DNA of 64,000 bases, from positions 16,326,430 through 16,390,429 of the forward strand of contig OY979720.1 in assembly GCA_963855995.1 (NCBI GenBank), read 5' to 3'. The notes beneath the pieces were generated by a model, which was not told the DNA's origin, ran no database searches, and saw only the letters and a program-made list of their open reading frames with translations. This DNA is from Muricea muricata. Lineage: Eukaryota; Cnidaria; Anthozoa; Malacalcyonacea; Plexauridae. Below, piece after piece: positions 28,314 to 42,128 of the stretch. Each line of letters opens with the position of its first letter. Within the stretch, counting starts at the first letter, position 1. The translations under genes and the position numbers were made by a program.

Positions 28314-31300
28314 TTACGCTGGAGTATATTTGAAACTAATATCAGCTTGGGTAGTACCAATAGCAAAGATGACAATTTGATTTTTTCCATCTGGATACAC
28401 TGGACCTAAAATGCAAATTATGCAGAAAATGTAATAGGCTTCATAAACTAGATTTAAAATTTGCTCCTAAATTTTGCTCAAGTTTCCTTCTTCCACCCAC
28501 AAAGAATTCAAACGAAAACAAGGGTGGCTGCAAAATAGATAAGAACGGATGGCTGGTTGTTGACAAGCCGTAACCCTTGAAGCCTTCCGACCCTACGCCG
28601 CCCTGGTCTAAAGGTTTTCCCCTGCTATTATTAGATTACAAATGTAGGAGAAAATCGTGACAGACGGGAATCTTATCTCGTGATAGCAAACTGGAACTAG
28701 TATATGCAATCAAGGTGTAATGAAATTGTATCCAAAATATTTCTCACCTTTTATTGTGATGTCATAATTACTGTTATAAGTCACAGCAACTCCTTTCACG
28801 CTGCTTGAATACGAGTACCCATAAGAAGTACCTGATCGATAACCAACAACTAAAATAATCAGCAGTGTATATAAGTGGGATATAACATGAAGAAAATGAT
28901 ACTTTCATAATATCTACATGCTTTTATCGTATCTAAATCTCAGTATGTGTCTATCTTAAGCATAAGCTAGGATGATTACCTTTGTCGGGCATGGTGGACA
29001 ACTATTTCCAAATTATATGACTTAAAGACCGATTGCATTATGGACAGAATTTTGAAAAAAGTTGAAATGGGAAAATTCATTACCACAGCATTGAAAAGCA
29101 TCCTAAAATTAGTAAAATTGCAAAGTTTTGTCGCGAAATGTTGTGAAATGAGAAAAATATAGCCCTGCAAATTTACAACATTTGGCGACCAAACTTTGCA
29201 ATTTTACTAATTTTAGGATGCTCTTCAATGCTGTGGTAATGAATTTACCCATTTCAACTTTTTTCAAAATTCTGTCCATAATGCAATCGGTCTATTACCT
29301 AGCCTATAGGAACTGGTTTTTGGTAACAAATAATGACATACCTGCAAGAGTGCTAAGACTGCTTTTATGGGTAATTTGAACGTCCTTGGCTCCATTTGGT
29401 ATAGTCGTAACTACATCTCTCCAATATGAACCTGTGGGCACTTTCTTATATTCACCTTCAATCACCGTTCCTAATGAAAAATAAATTATTAACCACAAAT
29501 TTGTCAGTGTTTTACCTTTGATAAGTAGATATCCTTCTCTTCTACGTACAGGCTCGTAACCCCTTCTCTTTCAGGTGGAATGTTTTGTGGGCATAAGCCT
29601 CGACAAAGCTTTTTTACCCAGAGGGAGAAAGGTGGTATTAAAATTTTTTCGTCCCATTGAGTGTAGTTTAAAAAATATATCCTTACCAGGCTCAAAACTC
29701 ATTGGTACACAAGTATTGTCTACGCATGCCCCAGTGTCCTTGTTGCAATGGGTTCCTGGATCCACTGGTCCACGATAATAATAGTAGTTGGACTGTCCGT
29801 CACGGCAGTATAAGTTACATTCAACTAAAAGGAAATTCATTTAATTTGATTTATTATTATTAGTGACTTTGATATATTCTATTTCTTACGAACCTTATTG
29901 TTTTCATACTTGTTTTTTATTACAGCTGTACGATCGTGTGAAAGTTGCATCCTTAAATTCTATACATCACTAATAGTAATGTAGAAATTCATTTTTCGAA
30001 AACTAAGGCCAAATATCTGCTTTTAAATGTGCTTTACTTTGCTCCAAAATTTTTGGCAAATACATTGATCATTTACTCAGAAACACAATTACAACGTTTC
30101 AGAGAGTTTAACGAAACCATCTTACCTGGCTCACCAAAATTATGTCCATCAGCCAAGTACCCTCTCGTTTGACATTGCACATCTCGTTCTTGTATTGTTG
30201 GTTTGCATGGCTGAAAACGTAGTATACATAAATTATAAAATATCCATACCTGTAGTAATCTAGACAGCGTAGTGATCTATGGTAGTCTACAGCGTAGAAA
30301 CAATATCAGTGAGGATATCGTTTTTATGTAATCTTAATATTCTTCTGGTGTATTTTATTAAAACACTTCAATCACAGCTTGCCCTCAAATATTGTATAAA
30401 TACAAAAAACGCACAATCGATTGATCGTGTATATACGTATAAATCAGTACGAATTCAGAGAAAGTCTTTGTGTTCAGGTTTAATGTCTATACCTGTGCGT
30501 TACACCACACGTCATAAACCTCTGTACTTGGACCAACGCATGCTCCATCAGGCTTCAAACATGTTCTTGTTCTAAAACTGACACCCCCGCCACACGGTTT
30601 TGAACATTCACCAGGCTGGGACCATTCTGAGTAACCTCCACTTGTCGCTAGAAGAAAACGAATTTCTCTGTAAGGATTTGAATTGCATGAATTGTTGATG
30701 TTATTGGCGAAGTGTCTTTAGTAGGCACAACATGTCTGTGAAAATCTGTTGTAAACGTGAAATTTGAAAAGTTTGGTAAAGACAGAATTTGAAAAAACGA
30801 ACAATTTGGACCAAATTCAAAGCTATGCAAGTTTCATATTTACAACATATTTGCACAACGCAAACTGTTTTTCGTCCTGTAGAACTGAGTGAAAATAATT
30901 TGTCACCTGTAGGCGCGCTGGTGGTCGTTTTCTTTGGCGTTGGAGGTGCAGTAGAGGCTTTGGTCGTTGTGGTTTCAGATCCAGACTGTTGGGTAGGTGG
31001 TCGTGAAGATTTAGAAGGTGTAACAGAGGAAGTTGTTGGAGGTGCAGCGGTGGGTGTTGTTGCCTTTTTCGTGGTTGTAGGGATAAACTGGGTCGTTTGG
31101 GGTGGTTTAGTTGTCGCTGGTGCGGGTGGGTCGGTGATTACAGGACTTTCAGATTCATCATTAAGTGTGACACAGTCTCCATTTACGCATGCTCTGTTAG
31201 TGCCTTGACATAATGTGCCATCATCTACCTGTCCTCTGTTAAAGTACGTATTTGAGTTGGAGGACTGGCGGCAATGTAAGGTACACTCGTCTATGGGAAA

Positions 31301-34300
31301 AAAGGAATATCGTTGAAATACATACTATGGTGCATGCTGGAAGAACAAGAAATTTTAACACGTACACCTTTTGGCTTGGTTCATATAAAGTAAAAAGAAT
31401 GTAATATACGCATAAGCTGAAAATTACAGAAGATTGTTTTCACGATTTGATGTAACGCCCAACATGTTGGTGTACCAGGACAAAAGAACTTTAAAGAGAT
31501 TCTTGGCCGCCAACGTCTATGCTGTTTTAGTTGATTTAGTAAGTTTTAAATACGTACTTGTTCCTCCAAAGTTGTGTGCGTCAGCCAGATAGCCTCGTTC
31601 CCTGCATTGCTCGTCACGTTCATCCGGCTGAGGCGTTGTACAAGCCTTAAAAAAAAGATCATGAGATTCACAATGTCACTATCACCATCAGTAACGTAAA
31701 TCTGAGCATATTTTAGGAGAGTGCAGGCTTGATAGATATCAACCTCCCTACTAAACTTATGAGCGAGCGATAAAAGCAAGTTTTACAACATGGAACAGGG
31801 AGTGTTTTGCCCCGCAATGACGTTACTGGGGGGAGTGGGCAAAAACACCCGCATTCCATGTCATCAAAGTATTATATAAAAACGTCATTTGAGGCTCAAA
31901 AGCTGCATTCATCACATCGCTTACTAATTTGGCAGGGAATATATCTTCCAAGCAAATTTCTCAGAATATGCCTTGACTCAAATTATCAGAACTATTGCAT
32001 CATCGAGGATGGGTGTTTTTGATGAATCAAATAAATCATACTTTTTGTTTTTTAGGAACAAATTTGAGTAGAATTGACATTCTATTGGGCTAGGAACATT
32101 CTAGAAACCAACAGGGTTTTGTTTGAGGACTCTAGGTATAACTATGTGCATAATATTTAATAAAGTTCAAATATGATGTAATATATAACAAAGGAGAAAG
32201 CGTTTATTACCGGCATATAAAATATCGAAAAGTGTAGTGAAAACAGGGCACTAGCCGCGTTTTTGAGGTGTTTTGTTCGCTGGTAATAAACAATTTCGAG
32301 TTTATTATATTGCTTCTCAAACGAACTTAAATTTAGCGAGAAATTAATAAGTTTGAGAATGTAAAATAAAAGGATTATGGTAAAATCGATATGCTGCCAT
32401 CGTTTTTGCGGTGAACTCTGCCGTCGCCATAATTATTAAGCATATTCTAGAGTTTACCTGTGAGTTACACCAGTATGGATATAACCTTCTCGTATCCCCG
32501 TCACAATCACGACCGTCGTAGGAAGGTTTTGGATTGGTACATGATCTTGTCTGAAACCTAACTCCTTTACCGCACGGCTTAGTGCAAGAACTTGGTGGCG
32601 ACCAATCAGTGAATGCACCATCAATGGCTAAAAATTTAAAATCATTGTATAGCAATTACTTAAGTCGGTGTGTATGAAGAAGTTGACCAGTTTCATTTGT
32701 TGATTTGGAAGAAAAATTACGCATGAATATAAAAAAATATATAAAATTCTATCCCCCCCCCCCTTTTGAAAAATGAGAATTTTTGAACATCATTAATGAT
32801 TAGCTCAAAGCAGGCTTAAGCATTCCATTCTAATTCGAACACGCGGCACTAGGGTTTGACTTGAAGGGGTAACTTTTTTGGACACATTGCAGAATCATGT
32901 CAACACTATACTAGCGTTTGACTTGAATGTGTAACTTTTTTAGGCACAGCTGAAGCATGTCAACACTATACTAACCGTTACAATTATCTTGGTATTTATC
33001 CAATAAGTAAGCTGCTTTGGGAACATTGACATCATATTGTCCAATATAGTTCCCAGGGGGTGAATAACGGGCCACAACATAAACTTTTGTTCGGTCGAAA
33101 TTACGAGCATATCCAATGCCGAGTTCTACCGAGGTCGTCCACACAATCTAAATATTCAGTGAAACAATAACGATCAGGGAAAATTGGATTACTGGAAATT
33201 TTAAACAGTTTAAAAAAAGAAGTGGGCTTCTGTTATCAAGTGCCATGCGAAACACTATTTTTTGTACTGAGGTTCAATTTGCTTCTTTTTAGAAGAAGGA
33301 ATGGATGATCAATGAGAAAGCCCATGTAACTGGAACAACAAAGAAAATAAAACTGATTAAGACTCAAATCACTTCCAAAGTTTACAGGCAAGTACAGCTA
33401 AATAATTAAGAAACTGCTGGTAGGGAAAAGTAAAACTGATTCATTCAATAATTTTGGCAAGCAGAACGAACCTGCGTGAAATGGCCAACCATCTTTCCTT
33501 CATGACCAGGCCTCGTCGTTGCTCTTCCTTGCGGCCATATACAGTAATTGTAATCATATACTTCTTCATACCTGATTAAAGCGTGGAAGGATGTTTGATA
33601 AACAACCATATTTATTTACCAAACATAGCATAACATAACATTAGTTTGTACAATTTAAGCAAACAGGTAGAAATCATGCTTTGGTAGATCTGACATGCAG
33701 CGTTTTGTAGCTATTGTTTTTATAAATCCTAACTTTCAAGGTATGTAACTGACTTACTTAAACAATTTTTCAACAAGGGTTTTCAACAAGATCCTATAGA
33801 CTTTATGTGAAGATTTTCGAGATTTTTTTACGTTTTATCTAATAATATATTCAGTTAAAGTCACCGGAAGTTAGGCTCATAAAAGGAAACTGACTATAAA
33901 ATTAACCGTAGTTGTCCTGAATTATTTTCTTTCCATAAATTTACTTTGCTCTCCCAGAATTTCTTCATCGATCTCATCTCATCGCTAATATTTCACTCAC
34001 CATCTCAATGTAGCGTTTGTCTCTACTCCTGTATGACCCCCTGCATACGCCAAATTCTCTCCATCCCCGTCAGGATTACAAGCTTGTCCTCGACCACAGT
34101 GCTGAAATAAGTTATTTTCTGCCAAATACTCAGCGTACGCTTGAGCTTCTTGGGTTAGTCTACGAAAAAAAGAGAAATGAAAGTTATACTACATGAAAAT
34201 GTAACACTTTTTGCCTCGTTCAAACATAGTCAAGCAAAACGCGAATGTGTTTGCATAAATTGTGTTACAATTGTTTTGTAGTCAATTGTATTGTAGTTGA

Positions 34301-36529
34301 TTGATATGTCATAGTTACTAAAACTGATTTAATTTTATGATATAATAGCTACTTTAAATTGTAAAAGCAGAAATGTGTACACCTGTGGGTTTAGCATAGT
34401 GTTTAAATTAAACATTAAAGTTATAACAATAATGTGATCTTTGCAGTAACACCATTCTAGTGGACATCTTCTATAGCACTTTAGCACGCTAGACGAAATC
34501 TGACTTCTAATATCTCAGGTAAACATTCAGTGGTTACATTCGCCTTCAGGGTTGGTAGGCCCTGCGCATGCTTGGAGCCAAATAGCTATGCAAAAAGAGG
34601 CCAAAATCTACCAAAAGAGGCCAAACTACAATTTTTCTAACACGGCCAAATAAATGCTAAAAAGTTCAAATTTATCGCAAACTCATTCCTAATAGTTTTG
34701 GGTATTGACACTGTTCAGCTTTTATTTTACAACTAGTGCGATGACTAGTGTACTGCGTAGCACAACTAATTTATTCCATGAATACTAATTATATATCCTC
34801 ATATACTAAAAGTATCACAATTAGTATACATACCTACATTATTATGACGATTAAACATATATAATCAAACTAAGATCGAAACATTTTCCAAGCATTACTT
34901 TGAAATAGAAAGAGGCCAAAAAGTAGCCAAAAAGCCATAACTTTTTTTTTGAGGCCAAGTAAGAAAAAAAGAAGCCAAAATCGAGTTATTTGGCCTCTAA
35001 TAGGCCAAACTATCAACCCTGTTCGCCTTACGTACACGACACCACCATGGTTAACTTCAACGCCTTGCATACTAAACCCAACCCACCCTGCCAACATTCC
35101 TCGTGGGAGGAAACTGGGGTATAGTCGCCGGAGAAATCCCATTACTTAACCTCGACGCTTGTGCATGTGTTGTTTGACTATAGCTCGTTTCACTGACTAT
35201 AAGTGTTTCGAGCAACAATAATCCGGAAGTCACGATCTTAGACCTAAAAGGCTTTTTCTCTGACAATTGCCACACCGGAGTTCTTACAATGAAGGAGGCC
35301 AGGAAGGAACCTCTTGGAATCAATTATACTTCATGACATACTTCTTGTTGCGTGCGAAAAACAAATGGACACCCAAACAGGTGCAGCTCAATTCTTTTGT
35401 GGGCTTCCCGACACTGATCATCTGACAACTTTCTATTTAACGCCTTCATATATATGTATATACGACTGATCGCAGAAATACGCTGTGTATTCAATATTAC
35501 CGCTGCCTTTTCTGACCAAAATATTAAGGTGGCTCGATAGTCTAACTCATAGCACATAATACTTCTTTCGCCATAGAATCTTTTATAGCGCGCGTGTAAA
35601 GCTTAGTTTAGGTCATTGCATAGCTCTACTGGTTGTCTTCATAATTGGAAAAGTTTTATACTACTACCGTTCGTATGTCCAGAGACATTGTTGTCATAGG
35701 TAAGGTGTGGAGTTTATGCAAATGAAATAATAATTAGAATCGAGTTCCAACAAGAAACATGATTTTTATGTTCAGGCAAACTTTGAGGAAATTCTTTTTT
35801 AAATACAGCAAACAGTGCTATAGAGCTGTGCAATGACCTAAAATGAAGCTCAAGCATTCACTACAAAACATTTAATCGTAGAGACATAAAATTTCTAATG
35901 AATTCTGACTATCGAGACACCTTAAGCGATCTGATCTCCATACTCATGGGCTCTCACTATACTCTGTATCAGTATTTACAGATCATAACTGTATTATTTG
36001 TGAATGATAGGTAATTTGTTGTCTTACACTTATAACTACGTACATATCTATTTTCTCACTTGCTATTTCTGGTCATAGGAGAAAGTTCATGTAGCTGTCT
36101 GTAATGGTTGTGTAAATCAAGTTGATTTTTCCGGAATGCCTCTAGGTCGAACCCGGGATTAAGATTCGCTGCTCTCTTTACCAACCTAAGATGATGACTG
36201 AAATAGGAAAAAAATAACTTTTTATAAGAAAAAGAAAAAAATAACTTAAATATAAAGAAAGTTGACCCAGACTCAATCTTGCTTGTAGTTAACTCTCGAG
36301 GGTTTTAAGGGAGGTCTGCACTCAAGTTGAAAACTTGATATATTTGCTGCAGCTTGAACCCAAAGCATGGCGGCTATATTGGGATTCTTATAAGAACGAT
36401 GAGCAGTTAATATATACATATAGCCCAGAAAATTTATAAATTAGTAAATACTCAATCATACCTTTTTGGTCGAGGCAATGCACACACAAGAAGGCAATGA
36501 AGAAGAACTCCAACCACGATAGTTTTCAT
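28314..36529 (-). CDS. Secreted CAP protein with TSP1, ADAMTS-type Cys-rich and spacer domains
   Basis: Fourteen exons: 36462-36529, 36060-36197, 34001-34159, 33472-33571, 32976-33147, 32458-32627, 31558-31645, 30907-31290, 30493-30647, 30126-30210, 29687-29824, 29342-29470, 28748-28849, 28314-28405; 659 residues. A signal peptide (1-18) is followed by a short basic stretch with KR that could be a processing site. The CAP domain (about 45-205) has GHFTQIVW at one junction and ARYSPPGNYIG, with Ala where many CAP proteins have Cys. Then come TSP1 (214-269), an ADAMTS-like Cys-rich module (270-345: RERGYLADAHNFGG, C-x3-C, DDGTLC), a Thr/Pro-rich stalk (350-425), a second TSP1 (428-478), a second Cys-rich module (479-550) and an ADAMTS-like spacer (553-659: VTTIPNGAKDVQI). 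Presumably extracellular-matrix-associated. No protease domain. CAP proteins occur in many secretions including venoms; nothing here shows toxicity. Confidence 0.9.
29026..29293. mobile_element. Foldback MITE (268 bp) in CAP gene intron
   Basis: Starts AGACCGATTGCATTATGGAC and ends with its complement. Inner arms AGCATCCTAAAATTAGTAAA are also inverted copies. Its inner sequence resembles the family at 50250-50641. Confidence 0.8.
32840..32975. repeat. Two 65-bp tandem repeats beside a splice donor
   Basis: Two units sharing GTTTGACTTGAA, GTAACTTTTTT and ATGTCAACACTATACTA lie immediately downstream (minus strand) of the last CAP-domain exon, and the second unit reaches the donor site. A poly-C run lies at 32751-32763. 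Confidence 0.7.
34547..35021. mobile_element. hAT-like non-autonomous element (475 bp)
   Basis: Ends CAGGGTTGGTAG and CTATCAACCCTG are inverted copies. It is flanked by a perfect 8-bp duplication TTCGCCTT (34539-34546 and 35022-35029), as hAT transposases make. The interior has several AGAGGCCAAA words. No ORF. It lies in intron 2 of the CAP gene. Confidence 0.88.
35528..35921. mobile_element. piggyBac-like MITE, copy 2 (394 bp)
   Basis: Same length and ends as the element at 18477-18870 but in the opposite orientation. Both flanks are intact TTAA (35524-35527 and 35922-35925). It is the second insertion in intron 2 of the CAP gene. Confidence 0.9.
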
Positions 36530-37905
36530 AATTCAAAAAAATACAAAAACTCCAAGTAAACTTTGAGCTGTTTTGACTGTCAGCAGCTTTAGACTTCAAG
36601 TTGAACTGCAGGGGATGTGTTCCATCTCCCTTTTATGTACTACACTAATGGTCAACATCGTGCGTAAGTGCCTCTTTAAATGACTGCCTTACCTTTTAAG
36701 GATATTTGACTGCTAACCACAATAATAAAAAACAAATTGTACTAAGTGCATGAGTCAGCTCGTAAAACCCTTTTCACGCCGAAATTTATGGACAATGCGT
36801 GTATGCATGCAACAACTTTATGGACGGGGCTAATTTCTTAATTACAGCAAAAAATTACTCCAAGTGGCGAGTGCAATCTATCACCATTCTACAGGAAACC
36901 CTCAAATACATTATTTCATAATTTCAATTAACTTTTCTCACCTATTCAACAATTCATTGTGCAGTTCAGGAAGAAACCTTCAGTAACCTTTTCAAGCACT
37001 GCTGCAAAATATATCGTGGAAAACTCAACAAAAATGAATTTATTCCCCCGCGTGCGAACATTTACTTTAATTGTTTGTTATTACCAAATAAGGCCATCAG
37101 CGTTGCGTGCAATAGATTGTTTGTTGTGTTGGTTACCGTGGCGAACTGGTCCGGTCTAAAATGCCCTTATAGCTAACTTTCGGCTCCCATTCGTACACAT
37201 TTTAACAAAGAAGCTTTAATTTTAGTAAAATACAAGCACATTGAAAGGGACAGCTTAATATCAAACAGACCGCACAACTGATTTTGAAGAATCACTTCAA
37301 ATTTCATGTGTTCCCATCTATTGAATGCATAAAATTGGGTTAAGCTACAACGAGCAATAACGCCCAAAACCAAGGAATGACACTGCAATATAACTGCATG
37401 TGTATGGATTGAATTACTGACTCAATACATAGCATATGTTAACTTACTAAATACCTGAATCAACCAACTCGCTAACAAACTAACTAACCAACCAAGAAAC
37501 TAAATGATCAACTAGCGAACTGGTCAACTACTGGTTAAAATACATTCACATTACCGCGTTTTGATCGATTTTGGTACCAAAATGGCTTTTTATTTTACTT
37601 ACTTACCTTTGAAATTTAAAAATGAAGTTAACAACTATACTCACTTATTTTGAGAAACGAAGTTGATAACTATATTCAATTATATTGAGAAACTAAGTTT
37701 ATAATTATATTCAATTAGCCATCATTACGTAATAAACATCTTAATTTTGCATAAATACAAACACATATAAATATTCCCCTGAGGATACTTATAATTATAT
37801 ATAATTATATATTCTCTCAAGGATGTACTAGCACTATAAGCACATCTGAATAATTTATTCATACTATATACTCTACTAGAAATAAATGTTTGTACATAAA
37901 ATTAT
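36530..37905. other. Intergenic region, no gene seen
   Basis: Upstream region of the CAP gene and downstream region of the PH-domain gene. Apart from an AACTAACTAACC-type low-complexity patch near 37450-37540 and AT-rich sequence, nothing is recognised. Confidence 0.5.
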
Positions 37906-40900
37906 CTATATTTCAATGTCACCGCCGTCACTACCGCTGACCATATGACGAGAAAAACGCATTTCCATGCTAGATGAGGCTAAGGAATTCAACGACCTAG
38001 ATTTTCCAAACAAAGATGACCCCAGGGGTAGTGGGCTTATGGGGGGCACACTCTTTTCGGGCGTTGTGGGAAAACTTCGAACCCTAGGCGAAAGAGGATC
38101 GCTGTCAAACGGTGAATGAATGTTCAACGAGCTAAATTGTTTTCGTTCTAGTTCAGAAACCCCTTGGGCTGATTGTTCGGAGTTCCTGTCGAACGGGAAG
38201 ACAACAGTTTTTCGTTTTGGCGATGTCCTCTCGTCTTCACCTGAAAGAAAAAAAAACCAGGTTGGTATTGGCGTTAAAAACGAAAGAAAAAGGAAAGATT
38301 TTGACTTCAAAATACATTATTCTACATCAACACACTAACATACATTTAGATTACTTATTTAAGATAGATTTTACAGGAGTTCTTAGCGATTTCATGTGCC
38401 AGTCGTTTTTATAATTTTGGGCACTTGCTCGATGTTGAATAATTTTTAAAGGGCAATATTAAATTAAGGATAAATTAACAAAGGGAAAATTATTCTAAGA
38501 GCCAATTATTCATTTCCCTGCAGCTCAGAAGTGAGAGCATGCGCATTGCACCGACATCGCAAAAGCGTAGGCTCGTTTCCGGTCGAATTACTCAAGTTGA
38601 TGATAAATGTTTCTCAACTGTTCCCGGTCGTTTAATTTCAACATCAGTGTATTATAGTTAAACGGTTTTGAGATAAGGCAAGATCTGCTACTTACATTCT
38701 GTACTTTCATCTGAAAACTTTAGTCTTCGAGGTCGAGGCTTGAAAGGTGTGGACGGTGGACCGCATTCGGTTGAAACTGAAGCAACAAGCAAAACATTTG
38801 GAGGCAAAATATCATCGTCATTTTCAATCATTTCGCTCTCATCAGCGCTGTCTGTGGCTGTATTTTCAAAGTCATTTACTCTTATCTTATCCGCCTCCGG
38901 AGAAAGATCTGTCGACATGGACAATCTTGCTAGCTGTAAAACAAAACGTTTTCCATAGTCAAGAATTTTCAAGGAAATCGTTTACTAAACATTATTATGT
39001 ATCTTTGTGTTGTTTATTTAAGTGAAAATGGTTTTGTTCATATCCACACCGGGCAATCGTAAAAAAATATGTATGACAAAAGAAAGAAAAGAAATAAAGG
39101 AACTGTAGTCTTCCTCGCTTACCTCGGCTGCCTGATGAATTGCTTTCATCCATCGATGTCGGCAAGCGGCAGATTCGCACTACAAATACAAATAGTGCAA
39201 TTCCTTGTACAGACAATAACAGGTAACAGCTTCTCAAACTATTGGTGGAGGTCTACATTTACTGAAGCTAATCAAAGACAGTTTTCTTGCCTAAACTGCT
39301 GTCAGCGGAAAGATCATTAAAAATTATTAAATGAAATAGAAATTTCCGTTTGGTGTGATAATCATTGAAAAGATGAGCTTTAGTAATTCAAACATATCTT
39401 CGAGAAATTTGTATACCAGATCCCTTCGTTAAATGACAGAATTACGGCAATAGGGAAATAATTTACCAAGGTCTATGAGAAATTTGTACCAGAAGTTTCT
39501 GGTACAAAAAAGGACAAAATTTCTCGGTTTCGATGGTAGTTTGAAGAGATCCTGGCCAAATCTGGGACATTCGCTGCTATTTTATACATTTTTAACAATA
39601 ATATGAACAGTAATAAGAGTTAAAACTCGGTGAATTGCAACGAACCTTGAACAAATGTCGTCCATAAGCAGCACAGATCAAAAAAGGGAAGCTGTACGTC
39701 TTGCGTTTTGAAACAACACATTTCGTTTTGCTTCCAATTTCGACACTCCCAATTAACTAAAAAAATTAAATTCAAGTGACATGAGGTAAAGTTATGAAGT
39801 GTGTTTTAGTGTAAAAGCACCAAGTGAAACACATCATTTACGGGAAAATTTTCATAGACCCACAAGGGCACATTATAGGGAATGAACAGCAGGGCCACTC
39901 AAGCATGCAGTGCGACATGTATGCCATCCGATATTTTGTGCAATAGACTGGGCAGAATAATGGAGGAACAGCCAGTTCAGCGTTTCTATTGGCCACAAAA
40001 GGCAATATTGACTGGCCAAAACCTGCATAAAGAAAATGCGTAATACGCCATGCGCGGCGACACAAACTTCAAAGGCTCCGACCCGAGTGCATGGCGCTTT
40101 TATCTACAGTATTTTCTAAAATATAGTAAATTGAGGTAATTTTTCAATGGTAGTATGGTACTGACTTCAACGCAATTTCTACCGCTTTTATAAGAGGTCT
40201 TTTTCGCACTGAGCGAAATGCTTCTTGGTCCAAATTGTTAACAATGTTAACATGCATAAAATTAATGGAAAAACATAAAAGAAGATTTCATCAGTGGTAA
40301 ACAGTCTTCAAAAGCAAACGTATAGGATTTTTACGTGCTGCCTCTTAGAACTATACTGGATTATCATGCGCCAATTAAGGATTGCGTAATTGTGTACGGG
40401 TATAAAATCTTAGTTTTGAAGATTCGTACAAGTTTTTTTGTGGAAGCTGAGCTAAAGTATTCATTATAGATATATAGTTCACAAATTCTTAAAATTCACA
40501 AATTCTTAAAGTGAGAAGCTTTCAAATCTCTTCTAAATGATAACTGGACGAGATAAGGCCTTTTGTCGAAAGCTACTAGCCATCATAACTAATTAGGCAC
40601 TTTAACTACCAGCTAGAACGAGAGTTAATGGCCTTCTTTGGCCTTTGAAATGCACTTAATTTAAATGCTTTCAAAAACTAGCCTCGGTTCAAGACAAGTT
40701 CCTTCATAAAAACGACAAGAGCGTCTTTCTGATGTACAAGCTGCCATTTAACAAGATACGGAAATCACTTCATATCCTATAGATCCGTCTTTGACCAGTA
40801 AGGAGGAATCAGTCAACTCAAGAAGAATATATGACACTAAGTTGCAATAAGTTTAATAAGTGTCCAGTTGACACATAGCTATCTTGTGTTTCAAAGTGTC

Positions 40901-42128
40901 GTGTATTTTCAAGCATGCGAATATGTTGAATAAACGCTAGTTTTGGCTAAAATTCGGCCCATACCTAATTTCCGAATGAAATAAACACCAGTGACCGATA
41001 TATGCAATTTGTAGATATCGATATAACATACCTTTTCCATTTTATCTGAGTCATAAAATTGCAAGTACTTTCCATCGAGCTCGACCCAGTAGGGAACCCA
41101 CTGCAAAATAGTTTACAATTATGAACAATTCTACCGTGGACGTCATACTTTCCCAGAATTGCTTCTTAGAACAAATGCATATGTAATTAAGTTGTGTCCA
41201 CATTAGTAAATGCGTAACCTAAAACTCTTGTTAGCTTGTATCATAGACTGCACTATATAATGCTAATAAACACACTGCGTCATGCACAAGACTATACTGT
41301 TTTGACGTAAATCTTTCTATATACATTTGTTTGGGAATTAGCTTCAAAGAAACTACGGTCTCGCCAGTCACGATGCTTTACAGTCAGCCAAGGGTTAGCC
41401 ACAGACAGTATACAACATGAAATAAAGCTATTTACCTTTCCTTTAGCCTCTTTCTTACGTAGGTAGCCCGTATAAGAACCCTTGTTCTCATTCATTTGTG
41501 TGCGAATATACTGATTAGTATCGTTTCCTGTCTGTGAAACCGCAGGTCTTTGCAACATGAATCTTCAGCTTCGATGTGAAGCCTTATGCAAGATAACAGA
41601 ACGCTATGTACAGCGTGCTTTAGCTTTTTGTTGCCAGACGACCGAATTTGTATAAACTTTAACGCTTTCGTATTGGTTGAAGGTCATTCCGGCTGAGAAA
41701 ATATCTGACTGACAAACGACGACGGGCATGTAAACAAAGCAACGTTACTAAGACAACATGCGTCAGTCTTATTAGTGAAGCACCGTTTTGTGGGAAATTG
41801 TTTTAATTTTTTTCCAAATATTATTTGAGCAGTCTAGCCGCACGCGTGTAAATTTTTGCTGTAACTGGAAACCACACTCTATTCTCTTTCACTCAGGTGA
41901 AGGGCTTGGCCTTGCGTAATTCGATATAAGGAAATAAGAAAAAACCATACAACATTTTGTAGAATCGAATAAATGCTTTAAAACAAACAACACGAAACAG
42001 CTATTTGTATAGGGTATACCTTCAAAGTGCAAATGGCTCATTTGACTTTTACTTGTTTCTCCAATCGAGGATATTTTTGACGCATATTCCTGGATATGCG
42101 CGTTCAAAATTGCTGAAAAACCAGCCAT
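37906..42128 (-). CDS. PH-domain protein with Ser/Pro-rich C-terminus
   Basis: Seven exons: 42020-42128, 41436-41527, 41032-41100, 39646-39756, 39123-39179, 38696-38933, 37906-38240; 336 residues. The pleckstrin homology domain spans about 49-131: GSYTGYLRKKE opens it, WVPYWVELDGKYLQFYDS is the second strand pair, and RHRWMKAIHQAAE is the C-terminal helix with its conserved Trp. PH domains bind phosphoinositides or proteins at membranes. After it come an acidic stretch (SADESEMIENDDDI) and a long low-complexity tail with SP and TP sites (PLSPRVRSFPTTPEK), which looks disordered and phosphorylatable. The first exon was joined because its phase and an internal CAG acceptor at 41528 restore the frame. 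I do not recognise the family. Confidence 0.85.

Noticed and set aside
30789-31208. 139-codon plus-strand reading frame rich in Val and Gly
   Set aside because: It is the antisense of the Thr/Pro-rich exon of the CAP gene; the minus-strand reading has splice sites, phase and homology support.
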